Assembly: GCF_910592395.1 (NCBI RefSeq) | Contig: NC_088323.1 | Coordinates: 6,634,001-6,698,000, forward strand | Source of the DNA: Lineus longissimus | Taxonomy: Eukaryota; Nemertea; Pilidiophora; Heteronemertea; Lineidae | Direction of reading: 5' to 3' | Length of the DNA: 64,000 nt | In this document: positions 54,648 to 64,000 of the stretch, piece after piece | Position numbering within the stretch: position 1 is the first letter of the stretch | How the letters are laid out: every line of letters begins with the position of its first letter | Notes under the pieces: generated by a model | What the model saw: only the letters and a program-made list of their open reading frames with translations | What the model was told of the DNA's origin: nothing | Database searches by the model: none | Made by a program: the position numbers and the translations under genes

Positions 54648-57329
54648 TCAAGAATTGTACACCAATATCTTGGGTTGTGAACTTCGTATATGTGGTGCTC
54701 CGTACAACTCCCCTGCTCGTTTTAAGAAAGCATTGACCATCGTTTTAACAACCTCATCGAAAAAGATGTGCGCAAGATTCGAGTGTAAGAGGCTGCGAAA
54801 TTCAAAGGTAACCTGAAATAAGGAAACAAAATGGAATATTAGAATATCTGAATATGGGAAAATTTTACAGCACATCAAGTTCAAGACACAATTCCAAGGG
54901 TCAAACAAGAGGATTCACAATACAGGCTTTCACTCAATGAACAATTGTACTTAGAGAGAAATCTAATCAACAAGTTTTAGGTGTGTTGGGCTGTTATATC
55001 AGATATACAATTCCAAGAATCAAACAGGAGGATTCACGATACAATAAGTGATTCCACTAAAAGACCAACTGTACTTACAGAGAAGTCTAATTTACAAGTC
55101 TCGGGTGTGTTGGGCAAGCCGGGACTGAATCTCCATGTGGTGTCAAGAAGGTTGAATATCCGACCATCAGTACAGACCGACTGGAAGAAAACATGCATCA
55201 TGAGTAGTATTCAGTTGAATATGAATCATTTTGAACTTCCAGCTCTTAGGGTCAACGCACCAACCATTAGACCAGAAAGGAAATCCTCCGTGGCTGGCGG
55301 GTTAAGTCGTACCATATAACTGGGGGTGCAGTACAAGAGATTACAATGAACATACTTACAGCAACAATACCCAGTCTTACCTTTACTAAGTGAGGCTTAA
55401 CCATTGTCACTGTCGATACATATTTTTCTAGTAGTGGAGGGAACCCGACCGTTATCTGAGCCTTGCATTGTCCCTGTCTTATTTCACTAATCGTCGATTC
55501 CTTGCACCATGGGACGAAATGTTTATAGTTCTCGACATCCTTCACAACATTGTACATCTGTTCCATGGAATACCTGCAATAACAGAGTACAAGTATGAAA
55601 GTCTAAGTGAAGGAAACAAAGGGAAGGATGTACTTGTCCCAAAAAGGCAACAGGCAAGTTTGGCAAATCCCAATGCCATTTTCTGTGCATCTTGAATTTG
55701 TCCGAATCTTGCTAATATATGGGCATTTAACCCCAAAATCCCTATCGTTTTTTGGGCTTTCCCGATGTTCTGAAAAAGACCAATTCCCCTTCCATCTACC
55801 AGTCATGTGTAGTTTACAACATTTTGTCATAGTTTACCTTTAGACCTTTCCTGGCTTTAGACGCTTTGTCTAAGTCTGATGACAGACGTGGCTGCACACT
55901 AAAGATCACTGGCAAACCCAAAGAACTGCTCTAGTGTCGTGAAAGTGACTTCTAGTTTAAATTCTAAAATTATAATTCAGTCTGACACTGATGCATGGCA
56001 TGCTTACCCTAATAACCTTCTCTCAGAGTACTCCTTTCTCCTCGAAGCTTTAAAGGGGTTCAACGAGGGAAGCTTGAAGTCTCTCTCCTGCGAGATTTGA
56101 ACCCGGTCCTTGACCTCCAGGAGTGAAGACCCTTGCGGACTTGGTAGCTCATTAGTGAGGTGTGACAGACATCTGTGGAAATAAGAAAACAGTCTGTTTA
56201 GTTCTAATAGATCTATATCTTATGACAGCTTTGGAATGCACTGCTATAGATCCATGGACTTGATTGGGAACAACGTTTACAACATTAGTGTTGGCCGTCG
56301 TCATGTCACCTTGCATTTTTACATTACTGTAATGTGACGAGACACGACGTCTTCGTAAACGTTGTTCCCAATCAAGTGCATGGATCTATATTCTAAAATA
56401 CCTTGGTACCGTAAAGTCAACTTTTAAATGGAAAATGCATAAGCCTCGTTCTGAGAGCGGAGTGTTTTGGACACGCAACCAAGATGCTCTACCAAAGTTC
56501 CCTCGGGTTGCACTAAAATGTGGAAACCATGCACACGTCACGTCAAAGGAATTTCACCTCACTTCAGAAGTTTGAGGCTCTCAAAACACTGCTTCAAACA
56601 CAAATCAGTCAAGGAAGCATCAACCACCCTAAGTTTTTTAATGAGCACTACACATATTTGCCGAGAAAAACGCTCCAAATAGCCCATTTGCGCGGATTTT
56701 AGCATCACTTGAGCGAGCCGATGCGGAATTCCTATGCGCGCTAACATAATGTAAACAACGGCGCTACCGGCGCTCCGACCGGGCCGGCGATGGATGGAAT
56801 TTGCCAAATTCGCACATATTCAAGTTATTTTCGTGGCCTATCTTTTTAAGTTTGAGGTATTTTAGAATAGAAATTGAACCCTCGGCTTCGGACCTTGGTT
56901 GAGTTACCAAGACACTCTCGGGTGGAGCTAAAATTTCGTCCAAACCCTCGCCTGTCGGCTCGGGTTTGGACTGTATTTTAGCTCCACCCTCGAGTGTCTT
57001 GGTAACTCAACCAAGGTCCTCCGCCTCGGGTTCAATTCCTTAAGTCTTAAGTTTAGTATTATACCAAATCCTTGCTGCACTTCAAACCCTTAAACTATCA
57101 TCTTGACCTCAAGATGAGGTCACACTACATTTACACAGTACTTTAGTGTGTGTACTGTGTACAGTGTAAAATGCACAGGGCAAAAATTTACACAACTCAT
57201 CTCCACATATAACAGCCAAAATTACATCAAGGCGGTGTTTTACCTTGCCTGATCTCTCGCTCCTACATTTAATCGTAAAGAATAAACCAGATTACGGGTG
57301 AATTTCGAAAGATTTCGAGGACTAGCCAT
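54648..57329 (-). CDS. COQ10: COQ10, mitochondrial coenzyme Q-binding START protein
   Basis: A lipid-binding chaperone of coenzyme Q at the mitochondrial inner membrane, needed for efficient Q synthesis and respiration. Minus-strand exons: 57329-57244, 56172-56008, 55573-55381, 55180-55079 and 54812-54648; phases close to 236 residues (human COQ10B is 238). A basic, Ser-rich N-terminus suits mitochondrial import. The START/polyketide-cyclase-like domain begins at [19 protein letters not shown] and continues with [21 protein letters not shown] and [19 protein letters not shown] single family member is seen, whereas vertebrates have A and B. It is divergent from DUS3L, with 500 bp between start codons, and shares an upstream CRE with it. 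Two fold-back elements lie in intron 1. Confidence 0.95.
56243..56392. mobile_element. MITE family M4, 36-bp terminal inverted repeats
   Basis: TATAGATCCATGGACTTGAT at 56245 and its near-perfect complement ending TGGATCTATA at 56390 form about 36-bp inverted repeats around a 75-bp core. It lies in COQ10 intron 1. Confidence 0.8.
56855..57050. repeat. large fold-back element, family M3
   Basis: Two arms of about 75 bp (GGACCTTGGTTGAGTTACCA ... and complement) pair almost perfectly around a GTCGGCTC loop. It is the most palindromic copy of the family and lies in COQ10 intron 1. Confidence 0.85.
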
Positions 57330-57829
57330 TCATTATATCGTTTTATTTCTCCCTTATCTAATTTTCTGACAATCAATTTCAGTTCGTTACGTAACCATTG
57401 GTGGCAGCACTGTATTCGACTACCACAACCATCGAGAAATCCCCAAAAATGACGTCATTAAAGAGAGGATTCCCAAAATTCTACAAGGGCTTGTGAGAAA
57501 AACTATAATTATTTCAAGAAAATTTTCAAACTCGAACGCTTCTAAATCACAATGATTGAACTTAATGAAATATTTCAGAAGCAATTTCTCATAAATTCTA
57601 ATGAGTTATAATAGTGTTAGTATGGTAACAGGCTACAATTGAATATTTTTGTGAGCGTTCGTGTCTTTATACCTTATTATTTTTTATAGCTATTTTATAC
57701 TGCGACACCGTAGACAATTTGGGAATCCCGGTAATTACGTCATATTAAGGGTTTCCCTGCAAATGTGCCCACTATTCTCAAAATTCTTGATTTATTTCAC
57801 TTTTCTGTGTAATCCAATCCAAATATTCG
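57330..57829. promoter_or_regulatory. bidirectional COQ10/DUS3L promoter region with CRE
   Basis: A perfect CRE palindrome TGACGTCA lies at 57450-57457, 121 bp from the COQ10 ATG. A second CRE-like ATTACGTCAT is at 57734-57743, near the DUS3L start. An inverted CCAAT box (ATTGG) lies near 57398. Motifs seen, activity inferred. Confidence 0.5.
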
Positions 57830-60800
57830 ATGTCAACCAACATAGATGATGAGTTAGTTGTAGAACCTTCTGCAGAAAGTAGAAAAGAAAGTGTAAATGA
57901 AGGTACAAGATTGCTCAGTCTTGCCCAATACTGAATAGCCTACTGCAATAGTGAATACCTGCAAATCTATTCTATGATAATCTGTCTTCGACTTCAGTGT
58001 CTGGTGTTTCAATCGCAGAAAGTACAATGAAGTAGGAATAACTGCTGTACAGGTCGTCTTATCTTGTCGTTCAGCATGACAAGAGGCCACAGATCCACAT
58101 TAAAAATACAGCATTTATGAGTCCTGGTTGGTTACAGCACAGGCAACTGAATCAAATGTCAGTAGGCCAACGATATTGTGAAAGTGCTCAGGCAACAGAG
58201 CGAGCAAGAAATCCAAAGAGGTCTCGAAGAGACCGAAACTGGCGACTCCTGATCCTTCTTCAACCTAAACCCTTCATGTACGTTTACAGTCTTCTGACCC
58301 CTTACTCTGACCCTTGATTCAGTGGCCTGTGGTTTCAGAAACAAACATCTATAGACCTCTACAGCTCTATCACTCAATGGTGTTATAGATGTAGGTATTG
58401 AAATTACTACTCTTTGAAACTTATGTTGGATCGTGGAGTATAAAAATTGCAATCTGCAATGAGGTCTCTCCAAACATGTTTTTGATCAAAATCATTCATT
58501 TCAGGGAAACCGATGGAAACTCCCATGGAAGCTACTGCATCTGATGCAGCAACCTCATCAGCTCCTCCCGTGGAGGAGACTGATGAAATGCGACTGGAAA
58601 AGATGATTAAATTCATGGAAGGTGATGCCCACATGGCAAAGATAAAACATGAGTATGTTTATGTAGAATTTGCGTGTTTCAGATATTTGCTATTTGTGGA
58701 GTATTGCTGTATACTACGCATTACCAACGCTGTCGCTTGCCCAGAGGTATGAGGGGAAACTACAGACAAAGTACCTCAAATAGTTCCCATGAAAAGCCGT
58801 CTTGTTTTGTCGAATGTCGTAGTCTCTTCTTCAACTTTGTCTTCAACTTCATCTTCAACTTCATCTTTGACTTCAACTTCATCTTTGTCTTCAACTTCAT
58901 CTTTGTCTTCAACTTCATCTTCAACTTCATCTTCATCTTCAACTTCATCTTCAACTTCTTCTTCAACTTCATCTTCAACTTCATCTTTATCTTCAACTTC
59001 AACTTCATCTTTATCTTCAACTTCATCTTTGACTTCATCTTTGTCTTCAACTTCATCTTCATCTTCAACTTCATCTTTGTCTTCAACTTCATCTTTGACT
59101 TCAACGTCATCTTTGACTTCAACGTCATCTTTTGTCTTCAACTTGTTTTTTAACAACTTCAGATACATAAACATCCACTACAAGGCAAGACTTGATACTA
59201 AATACCTCCCCGAGTCCGTCAAAAAAGAGCTGCAGCAACAAGAGGCTGGAGCAGATGGTCAGCCTCCGAAAAAGAAAGCCAAATTTACTGGGCGGAACAA
59301 GAAGCGTCCGCATAATAAGTTCAATGACCGCAAGATCTGTTCTTTTGTTGCTGCCGGGAGGGAGTGCCCATTTGGAGACAAGTAAGTCCATACATCAGAT
59401 GGAGTCTAGATTTTAAACGAAGATTGTAGAACTTCTCAAGTCTATAAGGAACACCTTTGGGACTGAGAATTGCTGTCCTTTATATAGAGGTGTCCTGATT
59501 ACAGAGAACAAAGTGTATGGAATCAAGCCAATTTCATTTCCAGTCCACGTACCAATTAAGAAATGTCCGAATTTAGATTATCTGTAATTTGATTTCAGGT
59601 GTCGATTTCCTCACGATGTTGAAAAGTACATGGCGGACAAGCCTCCTGACATACGCCCAACATGCTACGTGTTCGAAAAATTAGGAAAATGTCCACAAGG
59701 ATTACAGTGCAGATTTGCGGGGCAACATTTGACGGAAGATTTCAAGAATATTGTCGATGACGAAAAAGTTAAGGAAAGTAAATCACAGACTGTAAACATT
59801 CTACCGAAAGATCTCCAGTATCACTTGCGGCGACGAGAAATTTTCTTCCCGAACGCCGACAAGTATCTCGAAAGCATCGGGATCAAACCTAATCGAGCGT
59901 ACAGGTCGAAGGAGGGGAAACCTAATCAAAAGACAAGTGCTGCCACGGATGGTGAAACTTTGAAACAAAATCCTACTGTGTCAAATAACGACACTGATGA
60001 GAACGGTATGAATCCTTCCAGTGGTGTTGTCGATCCAAAATTGACGTCTGCTGAAAGTTTGGAAAAACAGGATGTCGTGCCACCTGGTGGTGACTTGGAA
60101 AAACAAGTCGAAGCTTCGTCAGTTGGTGACGACGTTGAGAAAGCTACAGGTGTGGTAGTCCGAGCGAATTCTGTTGCTGTTGACAACATTGACTCTCATT
60201 TGAATGACGGGAAATCAGCAGGATGTTTGACGGATGAAGATGTCATCAAGATCAAACCTGGCGAGAAAAAGACGATTGATTTCAGGGATAAACTTTACCT
60301 TGCTCCTTTAACCACAGTGAGTATTATCTGAGTCTCCCTTTTACAACTCCATCCCCCAGCATGAACTGGGGCAGGAGCATTCAGACTTGAACATTTTTCC
60401 ATACCCAAGGCCAAAATGGCTCTAATAATTCTTCAATTCGAGACCTGGTACTCTTTTAATTGAGAATAAGTAGGCTAAGGCCTGAACAACTATGAGTACA
60501 TGTAAAGCAAGAAGTCTTTTCTCCATCACTCCGAACAGTCACATGAAAAAAGTTCATTGTGCCTAACCAGAACCAGAACCATATCCGTGTCTGAGATACA
60601 TCTTTCATATCTTTTTAGGTTGGTAACCTGCCTTTCCGACGCATCTGTAAGAACTATGGAGTTGACATTACTTGTGGAGAGATGGCGCTATCAACCAATA
60701 TCCTTCAGGGTCAGCAGTCGGAGTGGGCACTTCTCAAGCGGCATTCATCTGAAGATTTATTTGGCGTTCAGGTGAGAGGACTACTGGCACTTTTTCTTCT

Positions 60801-63427
60801 TCTTCTTCTCAGCATTCAGCTTCCTGCATGGCTGTACTACCTGACCAGGCCAGTATCCCTAATATAAATGGCAGTCATCTCTCGATCCTCATAGCTTTGT
60901 TTCCAATGCTGCACTGGTCCCAAAATAAGATTCAAGGAAAAGTATGAAGAAGTTTGACTGAGAGCTTTTGCACTGTGGCCCAAAACATTCACACCTCTCG
61001 GGGTCAGAAGCATGGACTGTGCTATTCTCCCTTCTTCCCGTTTTGGAGCATGGGTCAGTTTTGCCTGATCGCTGTAAAATGACCTTGACACCGGTATCGA
61101 TGTTTCATCTGTTGCAGCTCTGCGGTGGCCACGCCGACACCATGACGCGGTGCGCCGAGCTCTTGAACCGAACCCTCGATTTAGACTTCATCGACGTCAA
61201 CGTCGGATGCCCAATCGATTTAATCTTCAAGAAAGGCGAGGGTAGCGCGCTGATGGGCCGGATGACCAAGTTTGAGCAGATCGTACGAGGGATGACATCG
61301 GTGCTAGACATTCCCCTCACAGTCAAGATCAGGACTGGCATTTATGACAACAAATCTATCGCTCACACTGTTGTTCCGAAGTTACGCGATTGGGGAGCCT
61401 CACTTGTGACAGTGAGTTTTTTTAAGAAATATTGAACAAAGCTGATGGCACACAGGGGATGATGTATGCAAGGGACGAATGACGCGCCCGGTAAACATGA
61501 AAGAAAACATGCTTTTTCAAATATAATCTAAGTTATTCTAAAATATGAGGCAAAGTTGCAAAAAAGGCCTCCTTGATGTGTTATTGGAAAGTTATCGGGC
61601 AACTGTTGCATTCCAGCTACATGGTCGAAGTCGAGAGCAGCGATACACCAAGCCAGCCGATTGGGATTATATCGCCGAATGCGCGGAGTTGGCCAGGCCT
61701 ATGCCATTCTTTGGTAAGTTTTATCCGGATTCTGCCCATCATTAGGCATCTTAACCACCGGTTTGCTTGTGGCCGGCCTGTGGGTATAGAAGTGCGAGTG
61801 TGTACATCCTGTAACCTTCCATTTTTCCAGGAAACGGTGATATCCTCTCGTATGAGGAATACCACGCCAAAAAACAATCAACTGGAGTCGCCGGAATCAT
61901 GATAGCAAGGTAGGATGATTCTTATCACATCCTAATGAAAAGCAGACGGAAAAGCTTTCCCTTCTTCAGCAACAGTGGCGTTATATTGGTGGTTTCTTTG
62001 TTATCAAGGCCAGACATTGAAGTGGATGAACACTTGCGCTGGATCAACAAAGGACTTCATTTCTTTGCACGTTCGACCCAATAAGATATGCTGGTGTCAA
62101 ATCATTTCTCTTTGTTTCAGTCATTGTCAGAAGGAGCATCACTTTACTAGTCCTGGCATGCGCACTTGACTTATTTGCTTGCCACAAACTCGAATCCAAT
62201 CGTGTTCCAAGTACTGACACTATCAACGCCGAGTTACCACATGCAGATGTACGTACATGTTATATGTGGGCAGCGCTGTAGCAGACCTGGCTGTGTAAGG
62301 CTTGTAGCATTTCTGCTTTCAATGACCAATAACTGGAGTTGTGTGTTTTTCAGAGGTGCTCTGATCAAACCGTGGATATTCACCGAAATCAAGGAGAAGA
62401 GAATCTGGGATATTTCCTCCTCTGAACGATTCGACATGTTGAAAGATTTCTCAAACTATGGTCTTGAGCACTGGGGCTCTGATACACAGGGTGTCGAGAC
62501 TGTTAGGCGGTTTCTACTGGAGTGGCTGTCATTCCTTCACAGGTAAGTCTGGCAGCCGGTCAACCCATTCTAAATTCAGAGATCATGTGATCTTTCTCAA
62601 AACAGAATCAGCTGTGGCGAAAATGTATCCATCTGTTGGAGTGGGGTAGTGGAAACATCAGCACTTGTAAAGAGTTTTTTTTGTTATAGTGTCACCCCCA
62701 ATGAAAGGGCCAGCCAGATTTGGCTTATGAGACACTCTTTCCTTCCAAACTCCTATCTCTAATGCCAGGCACCTGGCGAGAAGGCAGTTTGTACCCTATA
62801 TTTAACTAGCCGGCAGCTAACCAACCACCTGCATCGGAAAGAGCTACCAACGTGGCTTGAACTTATAACCTTCTGTTTATGAGGCAGATGCCTTAACCAC
62901 TAAGCCATTGGGAGGATCTACCTGGAGGGTGAGGTTAAGTCTCATCTTAATCTTCTGATTTGTTAGGTACATCCCTGTTGGCGTGTTGGAGCAAGTTCCG
63001 CAGAAGATCAACCACCGTCCGCCGCGCTACCTCGGCAGGAATGACCTTGAGACGCTCATGGCCAGCGAGAACTGTGGCGATTGGGTCAAAATCAGGTGGG
63101 TTCTTATGTATACAACATGTCAACATGATGCTGGGAACTAACATGCTTTATAACAATCGAGCCCTGGGATTGACATGTCAACATGTTGACATGAAATGCT
63201 AGGAACTAACATGCTTTATAACAATCGAGCCCTGGGATTTAAAATGAAAGGACTGAGAAGCAGCTCTCAGAGAGGATAAAAACTAATTACCAAATGATTA
63301 ATCAACTCTCTATGAAATAAAAACTAGCTTGATGCATTACCATCTGCTTTTCAGTGAGATGTTGCTGGGACCGGTGCATGACGATTTCACCTTCCTGCCG
63401 AAGCACAAGGCAAACTCATATAGATAG
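57830..63427 (+). CDS. DUS3L: DUS3L, tRNA dihydrouridine synthase 3-like
   Basis: A flavoenzyme reducing uridine to dihydrouridine in the tRNA variable loop (U47 in the Dus3 family). Exons: 57830-57902, 58505-58652, 59163-59381, 59599-60316, 60619-60771, 61118-61411, 61617-61713, 61831-61909, 62354-62542, 62967-63095 and 63355-63427; phases close to 723 residues (human 650). Two CCCH zinc fingers come first: [16 protein letters not shown], then [17 protein letters not shown] Ser/Thr-rich linker follows, then the TIM-barrel catalytic domain ([18 protein letters not shown] with the catalytic Cys, [18 protein letters not shown]). The C-terminal helical domain has [21 protein letters not shown] and LPKHKANSY. 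The longer size comes from the N-terminus and linker. It is divergent from COQ10. Confidence 0.95.
58830..59140. repeat. pyrimidine-rich hexamer/12-mer microsatellite in a DUS3L intron
   Basis: Over 300 bp of TTCAACTTCATC-type units (TTCAAC, TTCATC, TTTGTC, TTTATC), ending about 20 bp before the acceptor of the exon at 59163. It gives Ser/Thr- and Phe-rich open frames on the plus strand and Lys/Met- or Asp/Glu-rich ones on the minus strand. Confidence 0.92.
59436..59510. mobile_element. MITE family M1 fragment
   Basis: Short remnant with GGACTGAGAATTGCTGTCC and ATAGAGGTGTCCTGATTA, in a DUS3L intron. Confidence 0.5.
62690..62925 (-). mobile_element. tRNA-derived SINE, family C
   Basis: On the minus strand: CCAATGGCTTAGTGGTTAAG (A box), GGTTATAAGTTCAAGCC (B box), then GCAGGTGGTTGGTTAGC and CTTCTCGCCAGGTGCCTGGC. 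This is the same family as 27650-27870, inverted relative to DUS3L. Confidence 0.8.
63112..63245. repeat. short tandem duplication, about 70 bp x 2
   Basis: GGAACTAACATGCTTTATAA followed by CAATCGAGCCCTGGGATT occurs twice, in the last DUS3L intron. Confidence 0.85.
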
Positions 63428-64000
63428 TAATACTTACTAACGAGATGGTATTTCTAGTAGGACTATCTGGTGCAATTATTACCAGTGGAAAGTGACTGTC
63501 TTCATCGTAGAGAACTCTAAATGGAAGACACACGAATAACTGGTACAAGTTGCTCCAAAATGACATTCAGAACTTACATGGAACAATTTCACCTAATTGT
63601 ATTTTTGTACATCCAAGATGGAGGGATCTATTCATTTAAGATATATCTTTTTACTTGTGAATGCTACTTGAGGCTCTGTCCCGGGTTTTTCAATACAAGT
63701 TTTGTCACTAACACTGGTGTTAACTTGACTTGGTGTTAAGTCTTAGGGCTTAACTGAAGAAGATAACACCACGTTAAGTTAACATTGGCATCAGTGACAA
63801 CATTTGTATCGAATGACCTTGGCCAGAAGCGAACTGATGCACAGACTTTATGGTGAAATATATTTGTGATGTATTCAGGACTAATGCATTTCAAATAAAT
63901 TTGAGATATTGGTAATTTGTGTTTCTGTGTTACTGTTCTATGCAATGACTTTTGTTGTCTTCAATGGTTCAATAGACGTGTGCTGTACGAATGCGCGCAT
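63428..64000 (+). other. DUS3L 3' UTR with long hairpin
   Basis: Probable 3' untranslated region to a poly(A) signal at 63894. It contains a 50-bp-arm imperfect inverted repeat at 63689-63813 (arms around AACACTGGTGTTAACTTG). No further gene was seen before the window ends. Confidence 0.6.
63894..63899 (+). terminator. poly(A) signal AATAAA, DUS3L
   Basis: Canonical hexamer about 470 bp after the DUS3L stop codon. Confidence 0.55.

Noticed and set aside
58674-59174. Ser/Thr- and Phe-rich (plus) and Lys/Asp/Glu-rich (minus) ORFs
   Set aside because: Simple-sequence hexamer array in a DUS3L intron.

Overview
This is an intron-rich animal nuclear genome window. The repeats (tRNA-headed SINEs, TA-flanked MITEs, fold-back elements, RTE-like and other LINE tails, minisatellites) and the ancestral-looking single-copy genes suggest a marine invertebrate. 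A repeat ending in a short hairpin at 49.7 kb reminds me of mollusc or other lophotrochozoan repeats, but that is recollection only and the species is not resolved. I rebuilt eight protein-coding genes exon by exon. In every one the exon phases close exactly into a full reading frame.

Layout: WDR24 (+, 4.2-13.9 kb); CCDC89-like coiled-coil gene (-, 16.2-18.5 kb); MIOS (+, 19.4-29.8 kb); NDUFA10 (+, 31.1-34.4 kb); FAM221A (-, 36.7-39.4 kb); an AF10/AF17-family PHD-finger gene, MLLT10-like (-, 44.9-53.4 kb); COQ10 (-, 54.6-57.3 kb); and DUS3L (+, 57.8-63.4 kb). WDR24/CCDC89 and NDUFA10/FAM221A are convergent. CCDC89/MIOS and COQ10/DUS3L are divergent, the latter around a perfect CRE. The first 4 kb, the 39.4-44.8 kb stretch and the ends of genes hold mostly repeats and untranslated sequence.

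Functionally, WDR24 and MIOS are two subunits of one complex, GATOR2 (amino-acid sensing upstream of TORC1), and here lie on the same strand with one small gene between them. NDUFA10 (complex I), COQ10 (coenzyme Q chaperone) and DUS3L (tRNA dihydrouridine synthase) are housekeeping genes. MLLT10-like is a chromatin reader and DOT1L partner.

Most notable: (1) WDR24 carries two tandem 107-bp versions of one WD-repeat exon with identical phases. Including both gives an immediate stop, which is the signature of mutually exclusive exons. (2) MIOS carries two U12-type introns with perfect branch sites, one of which has AT-AA ends as required by the reading frame. (3) There are two GC-AG introns, a decayed copy of part of a MIOS exon, two back-to-back perfect hairpins in a MIOS intron, and a MITE whose end supplies a MIOS splice donor.
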